This document shows, one piece after another, positions 1 through 7,209 of a stretch of 16,359 bases of DNA. The stretch is from 66-474 sp040255405 (GTDB taxonomy: Bacteria > Pseudomonadota > Gammaproteobacteria > Xanthomonadales > Rhodanobacteraceae): NCBI GenBank assembly GCA_040255405.1, contig JBDZUX010000053.1, positions 1 through 16,359 on the forward strand, read 5' to 3'. Position numbers and translations under genes: made by a program. The first letter of the stretch is position 1, and each line of letters begins with the position of its first letter. Below the pieces are notes generated by a model. It was not told the DNA's origin, made no database searches, and worked only from the letters and a program-made list of their open reading frames with translations.

Positions 1-45
1 GGCGCGGTGAATACCAGCGTCCAGTTCACGATGATCTACCAGTAA
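1..45 (+). CDS. 3' end of a fimbrial pilin / spore-coat-U-like subunit (partial)
   Basis: Only the last 14 codons and a TAA stop are in the window. They end in SVQFTMIYQ, the alternating hydrophobic strand with a penultimate tyrosine that closes chaperone-usher pilins and spore-coat-U-type subunits and is recognised by the periplasmic chaperone. A chaperone, usher and adhesin follow on the same strand, so this is most likely the major subunit of that operon. The two families cannot be told apart from so few residues. Confidence 0.6.
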   Translation, partial: GAVNTSVQFTMIYQ

Positions 46-57
46 GCCGCAAGCCAG

Positions 58-89
58 GTTCCGCCGCGGTGCAGACACCGCGGCGGAAC
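58..89 (+). terminator. Strong stem-loop between pilin and chaperone genes (possible attenuator or 3' mRNA stabiliser)
   Basis: A perfect 14-bp inverted repeat (58-71 with 76-89) has the 4-base loop CAGA, 12 bases after the pilin-like stop codon. A T-run (five T) lies about ten bases further on, too far from the stem for a classic intrinsic terminator. Stem-loops in this position are known in fimbrial operons, where they protect the pilin message or reduce read-through so the pilin exceeds the assembly proteins. The stem is seen directly; the role is inferred. Confidence 0.6.
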
Positions 90-135
90 AGCGAATGAAT
101 TTTTCGCGTCGCTTGTCGCATCCGGAGCATCGTCC

Positions 136-882
136 ATGAGGCACTTCACTGCCGCCGCTTGCGCGGTGCTGGCCGCACTTTGCCTGTTCGCCCCCGGCGC
201 CCCTGCGAGCGTCGTGATCGGCGGCACCCGCGTGGTGTTTCCCGCCGGCCAGGGTGAAGTCACGGTGCGATTGTCGAACAACGCCACCCGCCCGGCGCTG
301 GTCGAAGCCTGGATCGACGATGGCAATGTCCAATCGACGCCTGAAACCGCCAACACGCCATTCCTGCTCACGCCGCCGCTGTTCCGGATGGAGGCGAACA
401 AGGACCAGAGCCTGCGCATCCTGTACGTCGCGGGCGCGAAACCCCTGCCGACGGATCGTGAATCACTGTTCTGGCTGAACGTGCTGGAGATCCCGCCCAA
501 GCCCACGGGCGATGCGGCGGACAAGAACACCCTGGAGTTCGCGATCCGTTCGCGGCTGAAGTTTTTCTACCGCCCGGACGGATTGCCGGGTGACCCGCTG
601 AAGGCACCCGACCGGTTGACGTTCAAAGCCGTTTCCGGCGGCGAAGGCGCGGCGCTGGACGTGCACAATCCCACCCCCTACTACATCACCGTCAGCAAGC
701 TTTCCTTCGGCACCGTCGGCAAGCCGGTCGCCGGGGCCGAAGGCATGGTCGCGCCTTTCGGGGATCTGCACCTGCAGCTGAAAGGCGAAGCACACGTGCC
801 GGTCGCCGGCACGCCCATCACATTCACGACGATCAATGACTACGGCGCGGGCGACGCGCACAAGGGCAGCATTTCGCAATGA
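136..882 (+). CDS. Periplasmic fimbrial chaperone (PapD/FimC family)
   Basis: This 248-residue protein binds pilin subunits in the periplasm by donor-strand complementation and delivers them to the usher. It begins with a cleavable signal peptide (residues 1 to about 24, ending APA). The first mature strand has the GTRVVFP motif, whose R32 corresponds to the PapD anchor arginine. DRESLFWLNVLEIPP (about 108-121) is the family hallmark, and IRSRLKFFYRP carries the anchor lysine K142. The second immunoglobulin-like domain starts near 155. GGAG stands 8 bases before ATG. The stop overlaps the usher start (ATGA), so the two are probably translationally coupled. Length is usual for the family. The exact pilus type cannot be assigned. 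Confidence 0.95.
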   Translation: MRHFTAAACAVLAALCLFAPGAPASVVIGGTRVVFPAGQGEVTVRLSNNATRPALVEAWIDDGNVQSTPETANTPFLLTPPLFRMEANKDQSLRILYVAGAKPLPTDRESLFWLNVLEIPPKPTGDAADKNTLEFAIRSRLKFFYRPDGLPGDPLKAPDRLTFKAVSGGEGAALDVHNPTPYYITVSKLSFGTVGKPVAGAEGMVAPFGDLHLQLKGEAHVPVAGTPITFTTINDYGAGDAHKGSISQ

Positions 883-3629
883 GGCCCGTGCGCGCCAGCG
901 GCAGGTCCGCTCCGGCGCCGAAGTACGCTGCGCTTGTCATTGCCTGCAGCGTCGCGCTCGCCGCCTCCGGCTGGAGTACGCACGCGTGTGCCGCCGCGGC
1001 GAGTGGCGCATCCGCCGACGCCAGCGACTTCGCCGAATTCGACCGCAGCATGCTGCCGGGCGGTGGCAAGAATGCCGCGGACATCGCCCGTTTCGAACAC
1101 GGCAATCCCGTGTTGCCGGGCACCTACAACCTCGACGTCTACGTCAACCGCAACTGGGTCGGCCGGCTGGACGTGCGTTTTGTGGCGCCCGCGCCGAATG
1201 CCAGCGCGTTGCCGTGCGTCACCGAGGATCTCCTGAACCGGATGGGTCTTGCGCCTGCGAACCCCGATGCCGATGCTGCCGCCCGCTTGAAATCGCCCGG
1301 CGCCTGCGTGCAGCTTTCCGACGTGATTCCCGGCGCGGCATTGACGCTCGACCTGCCCGACCTGCGGCTGGACGCCAGCATTCCGCAGGCCTACATGAGC
1401 CAGGTGCCCCGCGGCTATGTCAATCCGGCGTCGTGGGATGCCGGCGTGCCGGCGTTCCTGTTGAATTACAACTTCAACACCTATCACACCACCAGCTCGG
1501 GCGAGGGCCAGACCAGCACGTATCTCGGCTTGCGCGCCGGACTCAACGTCGGCTTGTGGCAACTGCGCCAGGACAGCACCGTCACCTGGATTTCCGGCAT
1601 GACGGGACAACCCGGCCAGCGGCACTGGCACAACATCGACGCCTACGCGCAGCGTGCCCTGCCCTCGATGCAGGCGAAGATCACGCTGGGCGACAGCTTC
1701 ACCGACGGTGCGGTGTTCGACAGCTTCGGGCTGCGCGGCGTCCAGCTCGCCACCGACGATCAGATGCTGCCGCAATCGCTGCGCGGCTACGCACCGGTGG
1801 TGCGTGGCGTCGCCGACACCAATGCCAAGGTGGCGATTCGGCAGAACGGTGTCCAGCTTTACGAGACCACCGTCGCGCCCGGCCCGTTCGTGATCCGGGA
1901 TCTTTACCCCACCGGTTACGGCGGCGACCTGGTCGTGACGGTCACCGAAGCCGATGGCCGCCAGCACAGCTTTTCGGTGCCGTATGCATCGGTGGCGCAA
2001 TTGCTGCGCCCCGGCGTGACGCGCTTCGACGTGGCCGCGGGCAAGCTGCGCAGCGACATCCTGCAGGACAGGCCGGGCGTGATCCAGGCCGCGGTGCAGC
2101 ACGGCTTCGACAACATGATCACCGGCTATGCGGGCGCGCAGGGTTCGGCCGGCTACGCAGCCGCGCTGATCGGCGGCGCGTTCAACACGCGTCTTGGTGC
2201 CATTGCGCTGGACGTCACCCAGGCGCATGCCAGCATTCCGCGTTACGGCACGCACAACGGCCAGAGTTTCCGCATCACCTACAGCAAGATTCTTCCCGGC
2301 ACCGACACTTCGCTGACGGTCGCGGCCTATCGCTATTCCACCAGCGGATTCCTGGGCCTGCTGGACGCCGAATCCGCGCGCGACTATGCGCGTCGCGGCC
2401 TGGATGCGCTGCAATACCTGCCGGGCAACGTGCCGATGGTCGACGGCGTGCCACTCGAAAGCCTGCTGACGCCCGCCCAGCGCGCGGCCCTTGCGGGCAG
2501 CTTGTTGAACGCAAACGACGCTTTCACCGCGCACGGCCTGCTGCAGCAACGCAACCGCTTCACGCTGACGCTGAGCCAACGGCTCGGCCAAAGCGGCTCG
2601 CTGTACGCCAACGCCTCGGTCAACGATTACTGGAATCGCAACGGCACCGACAGCCAGTTCCAGATCGGCTACAACAACCACTTCCGGCGACTGTCCTGGG
2701 GACTTTCCGCGACCCGCTCGCGACTGGTGTTCGGCGGCTACGACAACCAGTTCTTCTTGAGCGCGAGCCTGCCGCTGGGCGACGGCGCGCACGCGCCGAA
2801 CGTGTCGGTCAACCTGAGCCACAGCGACGAACTCGGCAGCCAGGAACAGGCCATGCTCAACGGGTCGGCGGGACAGTGGAACCAGTTCACCTACGGTGCA
2901 ACGGCTTCCCGAAGTGACGCCGGCAGCGGTGCGGCAGTGAGCGTGAATGGCGGCTACCGCAGCCCGTACGTGGTGCTCAACGCCACGGTCGGCAAGGGCG
3001 ACGGCTATTCGCAACAATCGGTGAGCGCGAGTGGCGCCCTCGTCGCGCACCCCGGCGGCGTGACCTTCGGCCAGCCGATCGGCGACACGATCGCACTGGT
3101 GCACGTACCGGGCGCCGACGGCGCGCACATCACCAACGCACCGGGCGTGCGCGTCGACCGCTTCGGATACGCGCTGGTGCCGTACCTGATGCCGTATCAA
3201 CTCGATACCATCCAGGTCGATCCCAAGGGCCTGCCCCTGAACGTGCAACTCGAGGCCACCAGCGCGCAGGTCGCGCCTTACGCGGGTGCGGTGGTGATGG
3301 TGGATTTCAAGAGCCAGCAAGGACGCGCGCTGATCGTCCGCATCCACACGTCCGACGGCAAGCCGGCGCCGTTCGGCGCCGAAGTCGTCAATGCGAAGGG
3401 TGAACCGTTCGGTGTGGTGGGGCAAGCCGGCTTGGCGCTGCTGCGCGTGGTGGACGACCGCGGAAGCTTGAAGGTGCAGTGGCAGGACGCCGAAGGCGCG
3501 GCGCAGGCATGCGGGTTTTCCTACGCGTTGCCCAAGGCGGGCACTCAGCCGTCGGTGTACCGGCAGGTCCGGGCATCCTGTGCCACCACCAAAGCCATGA
3601 AGCCCGTCTCCGTGGAGAAGGGAACATGA
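879..3629 (+). CDS. Outer-membrane fimbrial usher protein (FimD/PapC family)
   Basis: The 916-residue usher forms the outer-membrane pore that receives chaperone-subunit complexes and polymerises the pilus. A long signal sequence (1 to about 39) is followed by the N-terminal chaperone-binding domain with FEHGNPVLPGTYNLDVYVN (about 72-90) and the conserved cysteine pair C113/C143. The linker PRGYVNPASWDAG leads into the barrel. The plug region has GYAPVVRGVADTNAKV and GPFVIRDLYPTGYGGDL. C-terminal domains end with the typical cysteine pair C878/C901. It begins inside the chaperone stop and ends inside the adhesin start (ATGA at both ends). A long open frame on the opposite strand is a codon-composition shadow. 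Confidence 0.96.
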   Translation: MRPVRASGRSAPAPKYAALVIACSVALAASGWSTHACAAAASGASADASDFAEFDRSMLPGGGKNAADIARFEHGNPVLPGTYNLDVYVNRNWVGRLDVRFVAPAPNASALPCVTEDLLNRMGLAPANPDADAAARLKSPGACVQLSDVIPGAALTLDLPDLRLDASIPQAYMSQVPRGYVNPASWDAGVPAFLLNYNFNTYHTTSSGEGQTSTYLGLRAGLNVGLWQLRQDSTVTWISGMTGQPGQRHWHNIDAYAQRALPSMQAKITLGDSFTDGAVFDSFGLRGVQLATDDQMLPQSLRGYAPVVRGVADTNAKVAIRQNGVQLYETTVAPGPFVIRDLYPTGYGGDLVVTVTEADGRQHSFSVPYASVAQLLRPGVTRFDVAAGKLRSDILQDRPGVIQAAVQHGFDNMITGYAGAQGSAGYAAALIGGAFNTRLGAIALDVTQAHASIPRYGTHNGQSFRITYSKILPGTDTSLTVAAYRYSTSGFLGLLDAESARDYARRGLDALQYLPGNVPMVDGVPLESLLTPAQRAALAGSLLNANDAFTAHGLLQQRNRFTLTLSQRLGQSGSLYANASVNDYWNRNGTDSQFQIGYNNHFRRLSWGLSATRSRLVFGGYDNQFFLSASLPLGDGAHAPNVSVNLSHSDELGSQEQAMLNGSAGQWNQFTYGATASRSDAGSGAAVSVNGGYRSPYVVLNATVGKGDGYSQQSVSASGALVAHPGGVTFGQPIGDTIALVHVPGADGAHITNAPGVRVDRFGYALVPYLMPYQLDTIQVDPKGLPLNVQLEATSAQVAPYAGAVVMVDFKSQQGRALIVRIHTSDGKPAPFGAEVVNAKGEPFGVVGQAGLALLRVVDDRGSLKVQWQDAEGAAQACGFSYALPKAGTQPSVYRQVRASCATTKAMKPVSVEKGT

Positions 3630-4651
3630 TCACCACAGCAGTGGGGCCCGGCCCGAAAAACCATATTGTCCTCGCGCGGCTTTCATTTCTGCTGCCGGGT
3701 CTGGCGTTGCTCGCCATGGCCGGACCCGCCAGCGCTGATTGCGGGGCCTACTTTGCCCAGCCTGGCTCTTTCGACTTCGCGCCACCGGCGGTCATCACAC
3801 TTCCGAACAGCCTGCCAGTCGGAACGGTCTTGTGGACGTCACAACCGGTAGTACCCGCGAATCCTCCCACGCTCATCTGCTTCGGTTCGACCGACAGCGG
3901 CGTGCAAAACAATGTTGGCAGCAACCCGGTTGCCAATGACGATACCTTGTTCCCGATCGGGAATACCGGGTTGTCTTACCGGCTGCTCTACCCGGATGCC
4001 TCCAATTCCCTGCATGCTTATCCGAACCAACCGGTCGTCAGCGGTCCGCTGGGCGCGGCGGCGGTGCTCCAGTTGGTGGCTACCGGCTCCATCGTGCCGG
4101 GCAGCGTTTTACCCGGGGGACAACTCGCGCAATGGCTCGTTGAACTCTGCAATTTCCACAATGGAGCCTGCCGCGGCAACAAGTTCACCTCCAGCCCTGT
4201 CGAGATCTTCAACACTTCGGCCGTTACATTCGTCCCGCCGGCCTGTTCGATCATTACGGAACCCACCGTGGTGACATTGCCCACGGTGTATGCGTCCGAT
4301 TTCACCGGTACCGGATCCACGCCGGGACAAACGCCATTCAACGTGCATTTGAATTGCCCGTCGACGGCCACGGGCGCCGATCTCGCGATCACCCTGGCCA
4401 CGGCCAACCCGGTCGCGGGCTCCACCGGCGTGATCGCAAATACGGCCGGGGGCGGCTACGCGCAAAACGTGGGCGTGCAAGTGCTGGATGGCAACGGCAA
4501 TCCAGTTCCTTTCGACAGCGCAATTTCCGCCGGCCCGGTGACCGCGGGCAATTTCAACGTGCAACTGAATGCCCGCTACTACCAGACGGGTGCCGCGGTG
4601 ACGGCGGGCCAGGTGAAAGCCACCGCCACGTACACGCTCACCTATCAATAA
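3626..4651 (+). CDS. Two-domain fimbrial tip adhesin
   Basis: The 341-residue protein starts at the ATG overlapping the usher stop, behind GGAGAAGGG; an upstream in-frame start would lie inside the usher. The signal peptide runs to about residue 37 (PASA, then DCG). An N-terminal domain (about 38-200) with C39, C85, C175 and C182 resembles no receptor-binding domain I can name. The C-terminal pilin domain (about 205-341) has the C207/C244 pair, LPTVYASDFTGTGST, NVGVQVLDGNG and the terminal strand ATYTLTYQ for chaperone binding. A receptor domain fused to a pilin domain without a donor-strand extension fits a FimH-type tip adhesin. Base composition in the N-terminal half is less GC-rich than in neighbours. 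Ligand unknown. Confidence 0.85.
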   Translation: MITTAVGPGPKNHIVLARLSFLLPGLALLAMAGPASADCGAYFAQPGSFDFAPPAVITLPNSLPVGTVLWTSQPVVPANPPTLICFGSTDSGVQNNVGSNPVANDDTLFPIGNTGLSYRLLYPDASNSLHAYPNQPVVSGPLGAAAVLQLVATGSIVPGSVLPGGQLAQWLVELCNFHNGACRGNKFTSSPVEIFNTSAVTFVPPACSIITEPTVVTLPTVYASDFTGTGSTPGQTPFNVHLNCPSTATGADLAITLATANPVAGSTGVIANTAGGGYAQNVGVQVLDGNGNPVPFDSAISAGPVTAGNFNVQLNARYYQTGAAVTAGQVKATATYTLTYQ

Positions 4652-4654
4652 GGC

Positions 4655-5128
4655 TCACGGCGAGCGATCGGACGCCAGCTTCGCAAGCGGCTTGCCGGAG
4701 GCATCCAGCATCACGAGATCGTCGCCGTCGCGGCGCAGCTGCGCCGTTTTCTCCATCGCATCGAAAACGCCTCGTTCCACTTGCATCGCACCAGCCGGTT
4801 CCATGCATGCCATCTTGGTGGACATTGTTTCGCCGAACCGGGCGCTGCCGTCAGCGGACACCTGCCACGAGGCGCCGTACGAATTGCAGCCCGCCTTGCC
4901 CGACGCGCGGTTTCCGCGCAGGCGCAGCGTAGCGACGACATCTTCTGGCACTGCCCTCCCTCCGATTTCGATGAAGCGCCAGTCGGTGCCGCGAAGATTG
5001 GCGGCCCCCTGGGCATCGGGCGTTGCCGCAGAACCGCCCACCGAATCTTGCGCCGTACGCTGCACCGGTTGCGCCGCACAACCGGCGACGGCTATCACCG
5101 CCAATAACACGAACACGACTTTGTGCAT
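4655..5128 (-). CDS. META-domain (HslJ-like) lipoprotein
   Basis: This 157-residue protein has a lipoprotein signal peptide, with VAGC placing the lipidated cysteine at C17, so it is expected to be membrane-anchored and face the periplasm. The META/HslJ domain (about 47-155) shows GTDWRFIEIGG, GKAGCNSYGASW and the STKMACMEP segment. The family is linked to heat shock, motility or drug tolerance in different bacteria, but no biochemical role is established. I chose this start, rather than one further upstream in the same frame, because it gives a complete signal peptide and follows GGAGGAG. Its stop faces the adhesin stop across 3 bases. It lies downstream of ychF on the same strand, 94 bases away, with no obvious promoter or terminator between them. 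Confidence 0.88.
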   Translation of the reverse strand: MHKVVFVLLAVIAVAGCAAQPVQRTAQDSVGGSAATPDAQGAANLRGTDWRFIEIGGRAVPEDVVATLRLRGNRASGKAGCNSYGASWQVSADGSARFGETMSTKMACMEPAGAMQVERGVFDAMEKTAQLRRDGDDLVMLDASGKPLAKLASDRSP

Positions 5129-5222
5129 GGTGCAGGCTCCTCCCGGCAAGACGGATCCACCGTACGGCTGGGACACTGAACCAGGAGTGTGCGCCACGAT
5201 CGACGACGGCTGCGCGTAGGCG

Positions 5223-6314
5223 TCAAACGTTGAACCGGAAGTGCAGGACGTCGCCTTCCTGCACGCGGTATTCCTTGCCTTCCAGCCGCAACCGGCCCGC
5301 ATCGCGCGCGCCTGATTCGCCCTTGTACCTGGTGTAGTCGTCGAACGCTACGGTTTCCGCCCGGATGAAACCCTTCTCGAAATCGGTGTGGATCACGCCC
5401 GCGGCCTGGGGCGCGGTGGCGCCACGCTTGACCGTCCACGCCCGCACTTCCTTTTCACCCGCGGTGAAATAGGTCTGCAGGCCCAGCAACGTGTAGGCCG
5501 CCCGGATCACGCGGTCGAGGCCCGGTTCGCTCAATCCCATCGATTCGAGGAACTCCCCGCGATCGGCTTCATCGAGTTGCGCGAGTTCTTCCTCGATCGC
5601 GGCGCACACCGGCACCACCACCGCGCCTTCCGCTTCCGCGTGCCGGCGCACCGCATCGAGATGCGGATTGTCCTCGAAGCCGTCCTCGCGCACGTTGGCC
5701 ACGTACATCAGCGGCTTCATCGTCAGCAGGAACAGGTCGCGGATCGCGGCGCGCTCCTCGTCGTCCAGCGCCACCGATCGCGCCGCCTTGCCGTCGTTCA
5801 ACGCTGCCTGAAGCTTCTCCAGCACCGGGCGCTTGGCCATGGCTTCCTTGTCATTGGCCTTGGCAGCCTTTTCCACGCGCGCCAGCGCCTTGTCCACCGA
5901 TTCGAGATCGGCCAGCGCGAGTTCCGTGTCAATGGTGCCGATGTCGGCGATCGGGTCGATCTTGCCCGCGACGTGCACGATGTCGGGGTGTTCGAAGCAT
6001 CGCACCACGTGTGCGATGGCATCCACTTCGCGGATGTGCGCGAGGAACTTGTTGCCGAGGCCTTCGCCGGTGGAAGCGCCAGCGACGAGGCCTGCGATGT
6101 CCACGAATTCCACCGACGCCGGGATGACCTTCTGCGGATGCACGATGTCCGCGAGCTGCTGCAGGCGCGGATCGGGCACCGGCACCACGCCGACGTTGGG
6201 GTCGATGGTGCAAAACGGAAAATTCGCCGCGGCGATGCCCGCCTTGGTCAGCGCGTTGAAGAGCGTGGACTTGCCGACGTTGGGCAGGCCGACGATGCCG
6301 CATTGGATGGCCAT
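5223..6314 (-). CDS. ychF: Redox-regulated ATPase YchF (Obg-like ATPase, OLA1 family)
   Basis: The 363-residue YchF is a ribosome- and 70S-associated P-loop ATPase of the Obg family, implicated in translation and in the oxidative-stress response. The P-loop GLPNVGKST is at residues 9-17 and the switch motif VDIAGLVAGAS at about 71-81. The specificity motif is NVRE (about 206) instead of the NKxD of GTPases, which explains ATP preference. A coiled helical insert is followed by a C-terminal TGS domain (YFTAGEKEVRAWTV, HTDFEKGFIRAE). Length matches the family exactly. GGAG lies 8 bases before ATG and is part of a duplicated segment. It is the last gene of the prs-rplY-pth-ychF block. Confidence 0.98.
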   Translation of the reverse strand: MAIQCGIVGLPNVGKSTLFNALTKAGIAAANFPFCTIDPNVGVVPVPDPRLQQLADIVHPQKVIPASVEFVDIAGLVAGASTGEGLGNKFLAHIREVDAIAHVVRCFEHPDIVHVAGKIDPIADIGTIDTELALADLESVDKALARVEKAAKANDKEAMAKRPVLEKLQAALNDGKAARSVALDDEERAAIRDLFLLTMKPLMYVANVREDGFEDNPHLDAVRRHAEAEGAVVVPVCAAIEEELAQLDEADRGEFLESMGLSEPGLDRVIRAAYTLLGLQTYFTAGEKEVRAWTVKRGATAPQAAGVIHTDFEKGFIRAETVAFDDYTRYKGESGARDAGRLRLEGKEYRVQEGDVLHFRFNV

Positions 6315-6315
6315 T

Positions 6316-6363
6316 CGAAAAACTCCACGCCGTGTCCGGCGAAAAACTCCACGCCGTCATTCC
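6316..6363. repeat. 24-base tandem duplication carrying the ychF Shine-Dalgarno sequence
   Basis: Eighteen bases starting CGAAAAACTCC occur at 6316-6333 and again at 6340-6357, a 24-base period. Read on the minus strand, each copy contains GGAG. The gene-proximal copy (6323-6326) is correctly spaced for ychF; the second lies 24 bases further upstream. The first copy touches the start codon and the second runs into the following REPIN-like element. Confidence 0.85.
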
Positions 6364-6437
6364 GGCGAAAGCCGGAATCCAAGTGCTTTCGGATTCCGAG
6401 CAAAATCACGATGGATCCCGGCTTTCGCCGGGATGAC
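6356..6437. repeat. REPIN-like twin-hairpin intergenic element
   Basis: The element is bounded by GTCAT and ATGAC. The left hairpin is ATTCCGGC, loop GAAA, GCCGGAAT (6359-6378). The right hairpin is ATCCCGGC, loop TTTC, GCCGGGAT (6415-6434). Both stems are perfect 8-bp and lie in opposite orientation, so the whole element could also fold on itself. This is the architecture of REP doublets/REPINs, which are moved by RAYT transposases and are common between genes in Xanthomonadales. It separates pth from ychF and may affect message stability or termination. Confidence 0.8.
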
Positions 6438-6450
6438 GAGCAAAGCCACT

Positions 6451-7038
6451 TCAGTCCGGGTCCGGGTTGGTGTGCAACCGCTTCATCGCCTCGTTGAAAT
6501 CGCCCGCGACGATGAGCGGCAACACGTCGCGCGCGCGGGCGATCGCGTCCAGCATCGCGTCCTCGTCGGCGGACGGAGGATTGCCGAGCACCCACGGCGT
6601 CACGCGGTTGCGATCACCCGGGTGGCCGATGCCGATGCGCAGGCGATGGAACCGCCCGTGCCCGAGCTGCGCCATGATGTGGCGGATACCATTCTGGCCG
6701 CCGTGGCCGCCATCGAATTTCAGCCGCGCGGTGCCCGGTGGCAGATCCAGATCGTCGTGCACCACCAGCAATGCTTCGGGCGCAAGCTTCCAGTAATTGA
6801 GCGCCGCGACTACCGCGTGGCCACTCTCGTTCATGAACGTACCGGGCTTGATCACCCGCACCTGCTCGCCACCGATCGCGACGCGGCAGGCGTCCGACTG
6901 CACCCGTTTCTCCGGCACAAAGCGCACGCCTGCGCCGGTCGCCAGCACGTCGGCAAACCAGAAGCCGGCGTTGTGGCGGTTGCGCAGGTATTCCGGACCC
7001 GGGTTGCCGAGTCCGGCGATCAGGCGAATGCCGGGCAT
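6451..7038 (-). CDS. pth: Peptidyl-tRNA hydrolase
   Basis: The 195-residue cytoplasmic enzyme cleaves peptidyl-tRNA released from stalled ribosomes and recycles the tRNA. GLGNPGPEY opens the fold. The catalytic histidine is H22 in RNRHNAGFW, the conserved FMNESG carries N70, and HDDLDLPPG carries the aspartate D95 that assists the histidine. GGHGGQNGIRH (about 110-120) contributes to tRNA binding. Length is normal for the family. The start was chosen because the fold begins immediately after it; the ribosome-binding site is weak (a run of G about 10 bases upstream). It lies between rplY and ychF on the same strand, as in many gammaproteobacteria, with repeat-containing spacers on both sides. 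Confidence 0.98.
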   Translation of the reverse strand: MPGIRLIAGLGNPGPEYLRNRHNAGFWFADVLATGAGVRFVPEKRVQSDACRVAIGGEQVRVIKPGTFMNESGHAVVAALNYWKLAPEALLVVHDDLDLPPGTARLKFDGGHGGQNGIRHIMAQLGHGRFHRLRIGIGHPGDRNRVTPWVLGNPPSADEDAMLDAIARARDVLPLIVAGDFNEAMKRLHTNPDPD

Positions 7039-7067
7039 GCAAGGAACCCCCCAATGGAAAGAACATC

Positions 7068-7185
7068 ATCATCCCGGGGCCGTCGTGGCTTCATCGCGGC
7101 GGGACCTGGAATCCGGCGTGGTTGCGTGGACGGGCCAATGACGCTGGAACCCGGATCGCCGCGACACGGCGTCCGGGATGACGAT
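7068..7185. repeat. Degenerate inverted-repeat (REP-like) element between pth and rplY
   Basis: TCATCCCGG at 7069-7077 is matched by its inverse CCGGGATGA at 7173-7181. Inside are the related segments CTGGAATCCGG and CTGGAACCCGG and a small hairpin CGCCG/CGGCG. The ends resemble the GTCATYCC ends of the element at 6356-6437, but the two are otherwise different, so this is probably another member or a decayed copy of the same broad class. Confidence 0.6.
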
Positions 7186-7209
7186 CGGGAGTGGACTGCA
7201 CGCCAGCGC

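Noticed and set aside
840..3425. 861-codon open frame on the minus strand, and a 693-codon plus-strand frame at 836-2917, both overlapping the usher
   Set aside because: The usher frame has unmistakable family motifs. The overlapping frames are arginine-, alanine- or histidine-rich with no domain I recognise, as expected from GC-biased codon positions read in other frames.
5129..5222. Promoter or small gene between the META lipoprotein and ychF
   Set aside because: I found no convincing -35/-10 pair, hairpin or reading frame in these 94 bases.
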